The position numbers and the translations under genes are program-made. Below the pieces are notes generated by a model that saw only the letters and a program-made list of their open reading frames with translations, had not been told where the DNA came from and made no database searches. 64,000 nucleotides of DNA, taken from the NCBI RefSeq assembly GCF_027587205.1, contig NZ_JAPDOD010000004.1, positions 62,001 to 126,000 on the forward strand, in the 5' to 3' direction. The DNA comes from Solirubrobacter ginsenosidimutans. Its GTDB lineage: Bacteria > Actinomycetota > Thermoleophilia > Solirubrobacterales > Solirubrobacteraceae. Below, piece after piece: positions 55,295-62,342 of this stretch. Positions within the stretch are counted from its first letter, which is position 1. Each line of letters begins with the position of its first letter.

Positions 55295-55523
55295 TGGCCA
55301 GTGTTGTCCCGCACTCGCGCTGTCCCGGTCGCCGTGGTCGACCGTGCGCGTTTGCGGGACAGATCGCGGGGTTTCGATCAGGTTCGCACTGGTCGAGTGG
55401 GCGCGCTGGTGGGGGTGGGGTCAAAAAGCTTCCTGACCGGACCCTTTTTGACCCCACCTCCCTCGCGCATGACCTCGTTGCTCGACGAAACCGATCACCG
55501 GAAGGCCCGGCGCGGCTCGGGGA
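55295..55523. repeat. Spacer of the inverted repeat pair: block 2 and a 15-bp hairpin
   Basis: No gene seen. 55319-55361 is bracketed by the inverted pair TGTCCCG / CGGGACA. 55366-55415 is block 2 in minus orientation (shared with copy A). 55414-55458 is a 15-bp perfect hairpin with an A5/T5 run inside the stem (GGTGGGGTCAAAAAG and its complement) and a 15-base loop. The remaining ~65 bp are not seen elsewhere in the window. Confidence 0.65.
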
Positions 55524-55668
55524 GTCAGCACCACGCCCGTAACTGCCGGTATCCCAGCACGGCATTTCGAAGGCCAACCGAGCCGCGCGCCGAGCGAACA
55601 CACGGCAGCCAGGGACGGGCGACTCGCCACTCCCCCCTCCCCCCACCCGGCGCAGTTGACTTTCAAGC
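55524..55668 (-). repeat. Intergenic repeat copy C (right arm of the inverted pair)
   Basis: Block 1 in inverse orientation, closest to copy A in its central part (shared TTGGCCTTCGAAATGCCGTG) and to copy B at its outer end (CAGTTGACTTTCAAGC). Together B and C fold into a potential ~130-bp imperfect stem. It ends 11 bp before the stop of the next minus-strand gene. Confidence 0.8.
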
Positions 55669-55678
55669 ACCCAGCGAC

Positions 55679-55882
55679 CTAGACCGGCGGGAGCTGACGG
55701 ATCTCGACGAGCTCGAGACCCATGTCCTGCAGGCGGGCGAGGATGCCGTGCAGGTCCTCCTGGTCGGCGACCGGGCCGCGCAGGACCGTGTCCACGGGTT
55801 CGACGACGGTCGCCAGGCCCAGCGCGTCCGCGAGATGATCGCCGACCCGCCCTTTGATGCGGATCTCGTAGATGAGGGACAT
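55679..55882 (-). CDS. Small conserved protein, 67 aa (paralogue of the 74-aa protein at 57416)
   Basis: YEIRIKGRVGDHLADALG...DTVLRGPVADQEDLHGIL...LGLELVEIRQL. The same framework, EIRI-G ... DTVLRG-VADQ-LHGVL-RL--GIELI-VRR, occurs in the 57416-57640 protein. It looks like a compact beta-alpha-beta (ferredoxin-like) fold of unknown function. It starts 15 bp after the HTH-less MerR-like paralogue stop (55898) and is probably co-transcribed with it. Confidence 0.7.
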   Translation of the reverse strand: MSLIYEIRIKGRVGDHLADALGLATVVEPVDTVLRGPVADQEDLHGILARLQDMGLELVEIRQLPPV

Positions 55883-55897
55883 CGAGTCTGGGAATGA

Positions 55898-56509
55898 TCA
55901 GCGGTCGCCGGGTGACGTCGCGTCCCCCGTCCGGGATGACCTCCGGTGTGCCAGGCTCGCCGCGCGGACCGTCGCGACCTCGAGGTCGTCGGGCAGCGCG
56001 GTGCCGCCGAGGGCCGGCGCGAGGGCCGGCGCGGCGCGGCCGATCAGCAGCGGAGCGAGCGCGCGCAGGTCGGCGCGCTCGACCAGCGTGAGGTCGTCCT
56101 CCTCGGCGCTGACGACGACGAGCGCCGAGGGCTGCTCGATCACGGCCGCGGTCGGCGTGAAGCCGCCGAGGTAGCTGATCCGGCAGTGGCGCCCGGCGAG
56201 GCCGAGGCCGAGCGCGATCAGCGCGAGCGTGCGCTGTTCGCGGGGCGCGCACGCGAGCGTGACCCGCGGGCCGTCGATCCGCTCCCACCCGCGCGCCTGC
56301 ACGAGCAGGCGGATCTCGAACAGCGAGGCCGCGAAGCGCGTGACGGCGGGATCGCCCCCCGCCTCGACCCGGCTGAAGAGCGGGACGACGAAGTCACGCG
56401 CGATGACCTCCGGCTGCCCCGCGGCGAACGCCTCGTCCAGCAGGTTGTGTGCGGTCTGGACCCGAAAACGCACGAGAGCGCGCTCCAGCCGGGCCGCGAG
56501 CGGCTCCAT
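55898..56509 (-). CDS. HTH-less paralogue of the MerR/B12-like regulator, 203 aa
   Basis: Helical cap (EPLAARLERALVRFRVQTAH; FVVPLFSRVEAGGDPAVTRF) followed by a Rossmann-like domain (VTLACAPREQRTLALIALGL; CRISYLGGFTP). This is the ligand-binding part of the 54399-55166 regulator without any DNA-binding domain. Again no DxHxxG. It could be an anti-regulator or heterodimer partner. Start ATG 56509; GTG 56518 is also possible. Divergent from the FGE-type gene across regulatory site 4. Confidence 0.72.
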   Translation of the reverse strand: MEPLAARLERALVRFRVQTAHNLLDEAFAAGQPEVIARDFVVPLFSRVEAGGDPAVTRFAASLFEIRLLVQARGWERIDGPRVTLACAPREQRTLALIALGLGLAGRHCRISYLGGFTPTAAVIEQPSALVVVSAEEDDLTLVERADLRALAPLLIGRAAPALAPALGGTALPDDLEVATVRAASLAHRRSSRTGDATSPGDR

Positions 56510-56547
56510 CGTGGTCACTCGGATAGGCCGGATCGTCAACGCCTGGA

Positions 56548-56590
56548 GGGTGAGGCCGGGTCACCCTCCGAGGATGATGAGCGCTCATCC
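56548..56590. promoter_or_regulatory. 43-bp tandem-palindrome element, site 4 (HTH-less paralogue / FGE)
   Basis: GGGTGA-N7-TCACCC (56548-56566) and GGATGA-N7-TCATCC (56572-56590), both with perfect 6-bp arms, centres 24 bp apart. The second centre is 33 bp before the FGE ATG. A -10-like TAGTCT lies at 56600-56605. Confidence 0.9.
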
Positions 56591-56613
56591 CGCGCCGCGT
56601 AGTCTGCCTCCCG

Positions 56614-57408
56614 ATGGCCGCGACGGCGCAGCCTGGGGCACCCCCGCGCGAGGGCATGACGTGGATCGCGGGCGGGACGTTCGCGATGGGCTCCGAGGAC
56701 TTCTACCCCGAGGAACGGCCCGTGCGGCAGGTCACGGTCGACGGCTTCTGGATCGACGTGGCGCCGGTGACGGTCGCGCGGTTCCGGCGCTTCGTGCGCG
56801 AGACCGGCTGGGTCACCGTCGCGGAGCGCGAGCTCGACCCGGCGCCGGGCTCGCTCGTGTTCCACCCGACCGCCGGACCGGTGGCGCTGGACGACTTCCG
56901 GCAGTGGTGGTCGTACGTCGAAGGCGCCTGCTGGCATCAACCCGAAGGCCCGGGGAGCGACACCTACACGCGCGGCAAGCACCCGGTCGTGCACGTGACG
57001 CCCGAGGACGCGGAGGCCTATGCGGCGTGGGCGGGCGCGTCGCTGCCGACCGAGGCCGAGTGGGAGTACGCGGCGGCCGGCGAGTACGAGCTCGTCAACC
57101 GCTGGTACGGCGAGTTCCCGTGGCGCGGCTATCGCGGGACGTCGCCCGTCGGGGCATTTCCGCCCAACGCCCGCGGACTCCTCGACATGGTCGGCAACGT
57201 GTGGGAGTGGACCGCCGACCCCTACGAGCTCGGCCACGGCGGGTGCTGCGGCCCCACCGCGGGCGAGGTGCCGCGGCGCGTCATCAAGGGCGGTTCGCAT
57301 CTCTGCGCCCCCAACTACTGCCACCGCTACCGCCCGGCCGCCTTGCAGGGCGAGGCGATCGACACCTCCACCAGCCACATCGGCTTCCGCTGCGTCGTCC
57401 GCCCGTGA
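56614..57408 (+). CDS. Formylglycine-generating enzyme-type protein (SUMF1/FGE), 264 aa
   Basis: FGE-sulfatase domain: opening MTWIAGGTFAMGSEDFYPEE, VTVDGFWIDVAPVTVARF, SLPTEAEWEYAAAGE, DMVGNVWEWTAD and GGSHLCAPNYCHRYRPAA. The last motif carries the Cys pair C231 and C236 at the C-x4-C spacing of the copper-binding active site of aerobic FGEs. It would oxidise the CSPTR cysteine of sulfatases such as the one at 44222. ATG 56614. The shared promoter element with the sulfatase supports functional pairing. Confidence 0.9.
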   Translation: MAATAQPGAPPREGMTWIAGGTFAMGSEDFYPEERPVRQVTVDGFWIDVAPVTVARFRRFVRETGWVTVAERELDPAPGSLVFHPTAGPVALDDFRQWWSYVEGACWHQPEGPGSDTYTRGKHPVVHVTPEDAEAYAAWAGASLPTEAEWEYAAAGEYELVNRWYGEFPWRGYRGTSPVGAFPPNARGLLDMVGNVWEWTADPYELGHGGCCGPTAGEVPRRVIKGGSHLCAPNYCHRYRPAALQGEAIDTSTSHIGFRCVVRP

Positions 57409-57415
57409 CGAGCCC

Positions 57416-57640
57416 TCAGCGCGGCGGCGGAACCTCGCTGTGGCCGGGGATCCGGCGGACGTCGATCAGCTCGATGCCGTTGCAGCGCAAACGGTCCAGC
57501 ACGCCGTGCAGTGCGGGCTGGTCGGCGACGACGCCGCGCAGAACGGTGTCCCCGGGCTGGCGGCTGGCGGTCATGCCGAGGCGCTCTGCCGCGTCCGCCG
57601 GCAGCGTCCCGCGAATCCTGATCTCGACGTTGCTGCTCAT
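57416..57640 (-). CDS. Small conserved protein, 74 aa (paralogue of the 67-aa protein at 55679)
   Basis: SSNVEIRIRGTLPADAAERL ... DTVLRGVVADQPALHGVLDR ... GIELIDVRRI. Same fold and motifs as the 67-aa protein, with a 7-residue longer tail. ATG 57640 is 32 bp from the nearer palindrome centre of regulatory site 5. It converges with the FGE gene (7-bp gap). Function unknown. Confidence 0.72.
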   Translation of the reverse strand: MSSNVEIRIRGTLPADAAERLGMTASRQPGDTVLRGVVADQPALHGVLDRLRCNGIELIDVRRIPGHSEVPPPR

Positions 57641-57662
57641 GTCCGCAGGCTCCCGCGCGCGG

Positions 57663-57705
57663 GTGTGAGCCTGCTTCGCCCGGCCGGGATGAAGCGCGCT
57701 CATCC
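57663..57705. promoter_or_regulatory. 43-bp tandem-palindrome element, site 5 (74-aa protein / DUF308)
   Basis: GTGTGA-N7-TCGCCC (57663-57681) and GGATGA-N7-TCATCC (57687-57705), centres 24 bp apart. It is 32 bp from the minus-strand start. On the plus side the DUF308 gene has a longer leader with its own AAGGAG. Confidence 0.85.
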
Positions 57706-57751
57706 CACGCGCGCGCACGCTTCACGAACACCCTGGCGGAAGGAGCTCTAG

Positions 57752-58321
57752 ATGGTCGGCGACGTGCCGGAGATCGGCAAGAACTGGTGGTTGTTCGTCG
57801 TCCTCGGCGTGGTCTGCGTGATCACCGGCGTGCTGGCGATCGTGTGGCCGGGGTTGACGCTGCTGACCCTCGGCATCTTCGCCGGCATCTACCTGCTGGT
57901 CACCGCGATCATGGAGATCATCGACGCGATCATCGGCGAGCCCGGCGGGCGGGCGCTGAGCGCGATCCTCGGGATCGTCTCGCTGATCGCGGGCCTGATC
58001 TTCCTCCGCCGCCCGGGCGAGAGCCTGCTCGCGATCGTGATCGTGGCCGGCATCTTCCTCGTCGCCGAGGGCGTGATCCGCGTGGTGCGGGCGTTCGGGT
58101 CGACGGGCAGGCGCTGGTGGGGCGTCGCCGCGGGCGTCATCGACGTCGCCGTCGGCGCGATCATCCTCGCCTGGCCCGACATCGGGCTCGTGACCCTCGC
58201 GGTCTTCTTCGCGATCACGATGCTGGTCCGCGGCACGCTCGCGATCGTGCTCGGTTTCCAGCTGCGCAAACTCGCGCACCACCCGGAGTCGGCGCAGGTC
58301 CACACCGCGTCCTACGCCTGA
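57752..58321 (+). CDS. HdeD/DUF308-family membrane protein, 189 aa
   Basis: Six helices in three hairpin repeats, each with the DUF308 pattern (GVLAIVWPGLTLLTLGIFAG; GLIFLRRPGESLLAIVIVAG; GAIILAWPDIGLVTLAVFFA). ATG 57752 follows GGAAGGAG at 8-9 base spacing. Homologues include acid-resistance HdeD; role here probably general envelope stress. The 3' end overlaps TMEM175 by 10 bp. Confidence 0.87.
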   Translation: MVGDVPEIGKNWWLFVVLGVVCVITGVLAIVWPGLTLLTLGIFAGIYLLVTAIMEIIDAIIGEPGGRALSAILGIVSLIAGLIFLRRPGESLLAIVIVAGIFLVAEGVIRVVRAFGSTGRRWWGVAAGVIDVAVGAIILAWPDIGLVTLAVFFAITMLVRGTLAIVLGFQLRKLAHHPESAQVHTASYA

Positions 58322-58941
58322 CGTCCGCCCCTCAGGGTCAGCCGTCCCTCCCCGCGCGGGGAGAGGACGGCGTAGGCGGCGACGGCGAAGTAGCCGAACG
58401 CGGCGAGCCTCGGGAGGATCAGGATCCCCGCGATGAGCATCGCCGCGTAGAGGAACGCGCGCACGCCGCCCCGGGTGCGGTCGGCCGGCGCCGGCGGCGG
58501 GGCGTCCCCGGCCAGCAGGTCCGGCCGTGACGCCGCGTAGCGCGACGCGGAGGCCAGCAGCAGCTCGATCACCGCCGCGGTGACGCCGTAGACGACGACC
58601 GCGGCGCGTTCGGCCTCGCGTGACTCCTGCAGCGCCTCCGCCATCAGGGCGGTCGGGAACGGCAGGAACGCGACGACCATCAGCAACAGCAGGTTGAGCC
58701 GCATCAGCACCGGGTCGATCGCCGACAGGCGCTCGAAGAGGGCGTGATGGGCCAGCCACACGCCCCCGATCGTCAGGAAGCTCGTCACGTAGGCGAGGTA
58801 GGACGGCCACTGATCCGCCAGTGACTTCCAGAGGTGCTCGAACCCGGGCGGCTCGATCTTGATCTCCAGCACGAGCAGCGTGATCGCGATCGCGATCACG
58901 CCGTCGCTGAAGGCCTCCAGGCGCCCGGTGGACCAGCGCAT
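58312..58941 (-). CDS. TMEM175-family potassium channel subunit, 209 aa
   Basis: Starts MRWSTGRLEAFSDGVIAIAI: the FSD motif (F11-S12-D13) and following TLLVLEI in helix 1 define the bacterial TMEM175 K+ channel family. Six helices in all, normal for the prokaryotic form, which assembles as a tetramer. It follows the DUF7144 gene by 16 bp on the same strand and is probably co-transcribed. Confidence 0.92.
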   Translation of the reverse strand: MRWSTGRLEAFSDGVIAIAITLLVLEIKIEPPGFEHLWKSLADQWPSYLAYVTSFLTIGGVWLAHHALFERLSAIDPVLMRLNLLLLMVVAFLPFPTALMAEALQESREAERAAVVVYGVTAAVIELLLASASRYAASRPDLLAGDAPPPAPADRTRGGVRAFLYAAMLIAGILILPRLAAFGYFAVAAYAVLSPRGEGRLTLRGGRQA

Positions 58942-58957
58942 CGCCGCGACGTGCGGC

Positions 58958-59407
58958 TCAGGTGAAGTCGTTCCCGTGCACCGTGACGGCCCACAGGACG
59001 AGTGCGTTGCAGACCATCGCGACGACCGACCACACCGGGTAGGCGCCGATCGAGAGGAAGTTCACCAGCATGCCGCACATCGAGATGACGATCGCCATGA
59101 TCACGCCGCCGACCTTGCGCGCGAACAGCAGCCCGCCGCCGATGATCTGGACGGCGGCGATGACGATCGCGATCCAGCCCCACGTGCTCAGCGAGGACCA
59201 GAGGAGGCCGTTCTCGGCGAAATAGCTCTTGTTGGCGAGCGCGGAGATGCCCCAGATCAGGTTGAGCATGCCGGCGAGAACGAGATAGGAGCCCGCGAAC
59301 GCCACCCACCCGCTGCCGATCCGCGGCGCGTCTCGGAACGCCTGGTCTGCAGGGTGCGTCGGCATCTCGGCCGACGACTCTTGACGGAACCGTGATCCGG
59401 CCTCCAT
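58958..59407 (-). CDS. DUF7144-type four-helix membrane protein (second copy), 149 aa
   Basis: Core WVAFAGSYLVLAGMLNLIWG, ALANKSYFAENG and GAYPVWSVV match the 50250-50648 protein. It adds a ~30-residue hydrophilic N-terminus. ATG 59407 is supported by GAGGTGAGG upstream; ATG 59365 would remove that extension. Divergent from YihY across regulatory site 6. Confidence 0.8.
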   Translation of the reverse strand: MEAGSRFRQESSAEMPTHPADQAFRDAPRIGSGWVAFAGSYLVLAGMLNLIWGISALANKSYFAENGLLWSSLSTWGWIAIVIAAVQIIGGGLLFARKVGGVIMAIVISMCGMLVNFLSIGAYPVWSVVAMVCNALVLWAVTVHGNDFT

Positions 59408-59456
59408 CGTCCTCACCTCACTCGCATCGGGGTCGTAGTCAAGGTGCCCCGTGCCG

Positions 59457-59499
59457 GGATGAGCGCACGTCATCCCGCCGGGGTGAAGCCGCGTCGCCT
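59457..59499. promoter_or_regulatory. 43-bp tandem-palindrome element, site 6 (DUF7144-TMEM175 / YihY)
   Basis: GGATGA-N7-TCATCC (59457-59475) and GGGTGA-N7-TCGCCT (59481-59499), centres 24 bp apart. The second centre is 33 bp from the GTG at 59523, which would make that the YihY start. Confidence 0.88.
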
Positions 59500-59513
59500 C
59501 GCCCCCGCCGACG

Positions 59514-60398
59514 ATGCCCGGCGTGAAGCTCTCCGTGCCGGGGCGCGTGCAGCGGTTCTCCCCGATCGCGGCGTTCGCCGACCTGATCCGCGACTGGATC
59601 GGCCGCTTCGTCGCCGTCCAGGGCGTCGATCGCGCGATGGCGATCGGCGCGCAGGCGTACACCGCGCTCTTCCCGCTGCTGATCGTCTACATCTCGATCT
59701 CGCCGCTCAAGAGCGGGCGCAGCATGTCGCAGATGCTGATCGACCGGCTCGAGCTCGACGGGGCCGCGGCCGCCTCGGTGCGCCAGGCGTTCGCGCCGGT
59801 GGGTGCGGTGCAGTCGGGCATCACGGTGCTGAGCGTCGCGCTGCTGCTGTTCTCCGGGCTCTCCTTCACGCGCGGGCTGCAGCGGCTCTACGAGGGCGCG
59901 TTCTCGCTGCCGACGCTGGGGGTGAAGAACACGAAGTGGGGCGTCCTGTGGCTGGCCGCGGTGACGGTCCTCGTCACGCTGCGCCCGATGGTGCTGGGCG
60001 GGCTGAGCGGCCACCTCGAGACGATCATGTCGCTCTTGATCTCCGGCCTCCTGTGGCTGGTGACGCCGTATCTCCTGCTCGGCCGGCGGGTCTACTGGCT
60101 GCGGCTGGCGCCGCTGGCCGTGCTGTCGGTGATCGGCATGACCGGCGTCGGCATCTGGTCGGTGCTGTGGATGCCGCACACGATCGCCGCCTCCGCCGAC
60201 CAGTTCGGGGTGATCGGGATCGGCTTCGCGCTGCTCACTTGGATGGTCGCCGTCGCCGGCGTGCTCGTCGTCGCCGCCACGGGCGGCGCGCTGATCTCCG
60301 ACCGGATCGGCCCGCGCCAGACGACCGTCACGCCGGATGACCCGGAAGCGCCTCCAGCAGACGCTGGGCGACCGGGTGCAGGCGCGTCACGCCGCTGA
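59514..60398 (+). CDS. YihY/virulence-factor BrkB-family membrane protein, 294 aa
   Basis: Six helices with YihY features: DRAMAIGAQAYTALFPLLIV and the LLFSGLSFTRGLQRLYEGAF segment after helix 2. The family was once called RNase BN but acts in the membrane; function unsettled. ATG 59514 is the first start, but GTG 59523 fits the 33-bp spacing seen at the other regulatory sites. The Pro/Ala-rich tail (DDPEAPPADAGRPGAG) lies in a 71-bp convergent overlap with the glutaminase gene. Confidence 0.85.
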   Translation: MPGVKLSVPGRVQRFSPIAAFADLIRDWIGRFVAVQGVDRAMAIGAQAYTALFPLLIVYISISPLKSGRSMSQMLIDRLELDGAAAASVRQAFAPVGAVQSGITVLSVALLLFSGLSFTRGLQRLYEGAFSLPTLGVKNTKWGVLWLAAVTVLVTLRPMVLGGLSGHLETIMSLLISGLLWLVTPYLLLGRRVYWLRLAPLAVLSVIGMTGVGIWSVLWMPHTIAASADQFGVIGIGFALLTWMVAVAGVLVVAATGGALISDRIGPRQTTVTPDDPEAPPADAGRPGAGASRR

Positions 60399-61446
60399 AG
60401 TCGAGCACGAGCGGCGCGCCGCCGTGCTCGCGGCTCAGGCGGAGGACCAGCTCGGCGGCCGCGAAGTCGATGTCGCCGCGCAACCGCAGCACGTCGCCGT
60501 CGGGCAGGACCTTGGCGGCGCTGGCGCCCGCGGTCGCGTCGTGCAGGAGGTGCAGTCCGAAGCGCGCCGCGAGCCGCTCGCACGCGAGCACGCCGCGGAC
60601 GCTGTTGCCGGTGGCATCCAGCGGCGGGCTGAAGAGCCCGATCCCGAACTGTCCCGGACTGACCGCCAGCACCCCGCCGGAGACGCCGCTCTTGGCCGGC
60701 AGCCCGACCCGCAGCATCCACGCGCCGGCGGAGTCGTACATCCCGCACATCGCCATCACCGACAGCACGTGCTGCGCGGTTTCCTCCCCCACGACGCGGG
60801 CGCCGCTCACAGGGTCGCGCCCGGCGTTGGCCAGCGTCGCGGCCATCACCGCCAGGTCGGCCGCGGTGACGATCAGCGCGCACTGCCGGAAGTAGGTGTC
60901 CAGGACCTCGTCGACGTCGCCGCGCAGTGACCCCGCTCCGCGCATCAGGTGGGCGATCGCGCGGTTGCGGTCGCCGGTCCGGCGCTCGGAGGCGAACACC
61001 GCCTCGTCGACCTCGAGCGGGCGGCCGGCGAACGCCGACAGGCCCGCCGCGATCCGCTCGAACCCGCCGCGCACGAGCGAGGTGGTGAGGATCGCGCCCG
61101 CATTGACGAGCGGGTTCGCCGGGCGCCCCGTCCCCGGCTCCAGGCTGATCGCGTTGAACGGCTCGCCGCTGGGCTCGGCCCCGACGCGCGCGTAGACCGC
61201 GTCGAGCCCGAGGTCCTCGAGCGCGAGCGCGTGCACGAACGGCTTGGAGATCGACTGGATCGTGAACGGCGCGGTCGCGTCGCCCACCGCGTACGCGTCG
61301 CCCTCGTGGCTCTCCAGCACGATCCCGAACTGCGACGGGTCGGCGCGCGAGAGCTCCGGGATGTAGTCGGCCAGCGCGCCCTCGCCCGCTTCGTCGATGC
61401 ATTCGCGGCGCAGCGCGTCGAGCGCCCGCGTGATCGGGTCGCTCAC
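60328..61446 (-). CDS. glsA: Glutaminase with C-terminal STAS domain, 372 aa
   Basis: Residues ~1-285 are a serine-dependent glutaminase: IQSISKPF (catalytic Ser-x-x-Lys), NAISLEPGTGRPANPLVNAG and GVSGGVLAVSPGQFGIGLFS. Converts glutamine to glutamate and ammonia. Residues ~290-372 are a STAS domain (LRGDIDFAAAELVL; LVLDFSGVTRLHPVA), a known extension in some bacterial glutaminases that may regulate or scaffold the enzyme. GTG 61446 overlaps the preceding stop by 4 bp. Confidence 0.93.
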   Translation of the reverse strand: MSDPITRALDALRRECIDEAGEGALADYIPELSRADPSQFGIVLESHEGDAYAVGDATAPFTIQSISKPFVHALALEDLGLDAVYARVGAEPSGEPFNAISLEPGTGRPANPLVNAGAILTTSLVRGGFERIAAGLSAFAGRPLEVDEAVFASERRTGDRNRAIAHLMRGAGSLRGDVDEVLDTYFRQCALIVTAADLAVMAATLANAGRDPVSGARVVGEETAQHVLSVMAMCGMYDSAGAWMLRVGLPAKSGVSGGVLAVSPGQFGIGLFSPPLDATGNSVRGVLACERLAARFGLHLLHDATAGASAAKVLPDGDVLRLRGDIDFAAAELVLRLSREHGGAPLVLDFSGVTRLHPVAQRLLEALPGHPA

Positions 61447-62300
61447 GACGCGAACGTGTTGCAGGCCGACGGCAGGCCCTGCTGCAACCCGGTCAGGACC
61501 CACCGCACGCGGTCCGCCGAGGAGCCGTGCGTCCACGTCTCCGGCGCGAGCTCGGCGCCCGCCGAGTTGCGCTGGTAGTCGTCGCCGACGACGGTCGCGG
61601 CGGTGACGATGTCCTGCACGTCGGCCTCGGTCAGCTCCCCGCGCGCGGACACGGTGTGCAGCCACACGCCGGCATAACAGTCGGCCTGCAGCTCGACCTG
61701 GATCGAGCGGGCGTTGGCGCCGGCGGGATCGCTCGCGTTGGCCGCCGCCACGCGCTGGTGGACGCCGAGCAGCTCCTGCACGTGGTGGGCGACCTCGTGG
61801 GCGGTGATGTAGCCGGCGGCGAAGCCGCTCTGGAGCGCGTACTTGCGCGCCAGGCCGTCGAAGAACGTCGTGTTGAGGTAGATCCCGAAGTCGGCCGGGC
61901 AGTAGAACGGCCCGGTCTCGCGGCTCTGCTCGCCGCACTTCGTGCGCACCGTGCTGTGGAAGAACACGAGCTTCGCGTGCTGGTAGCGGGAGCCGGCGGC
62001 GCCGAACTCGCGCTCCCACATCGTCTCGGCCGACTCGAACGCGGTGTGCAGCAGCCCGGGGTCGTGGACCTTGGCCGAGGCGGGCGGCGGCAGCGTGCCG
62101 ACGGCGCCGACGGGAACCTCCGGCATCTTCGCGACGGCGTCGGCTTCGATCGCGGCTTCGGCGGTTGGCGTTGGCGTCGCGGTCTCGGTCGCCGTCGGGG
62201 TGGGTGTGGGCGTCGCCGCCGTCTGCGTGTCGTCGCCGCCGCAGCCCGCGAGGATCAGGAGCGCGGCGCAGACCCAAGCGATGCGTGCTCGGCCGCCCAT
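61443..62300 (-). CDS. Secreted neutral zinc metallopeptidase lipoprotein (YpfJ-like), 285 aa
   Basis: Lipoprotein signal with LILAGC (Cys20) and a Thr/Pro/Ala stalk (residues ~28-50). The catalytic domain carries HEVAHH (168-173) preceded by SGFAAGYITA. Downstream is VELQADCYAGVW, whose Glu/Asp supply the third zinc ligand and conserved core of the putative neutral zinc metallopeptidase family. Cys122 and Cys134 probably form a disulfide. ATG 62300. Translationally coupled to the glutaminase. Confidence 0.9.
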   Translation of the reverse strand: MGGRARIAWVCAALLILAGCGGDDTQTAATPTPTPTATETATPTPTAEAAIEADAVAKMPEVPVGAVGTLPPPASAKVHDPGLLHTAFESAETMWEREFGAAGSRYQHAKLVFFHSTVRTKCGEQSRETGPFYCPADFGIYLNTTFFDGLARKYALQSGFAAGYITAHEVAHHVQELLGVHQRVAAANASDPAGANARSIQVELQADCYAGVWLHTVSARGELTEADVQDIVTAATVVGDDYQRNSAGAELAPETWTHGSSADRVRWVLTGLQQGLPSACNTFAS

Positions 62301-62342
62301 GCAACCGTCAGGCTAGACCGCGATCGGGTGAGCCCGCCTCGC

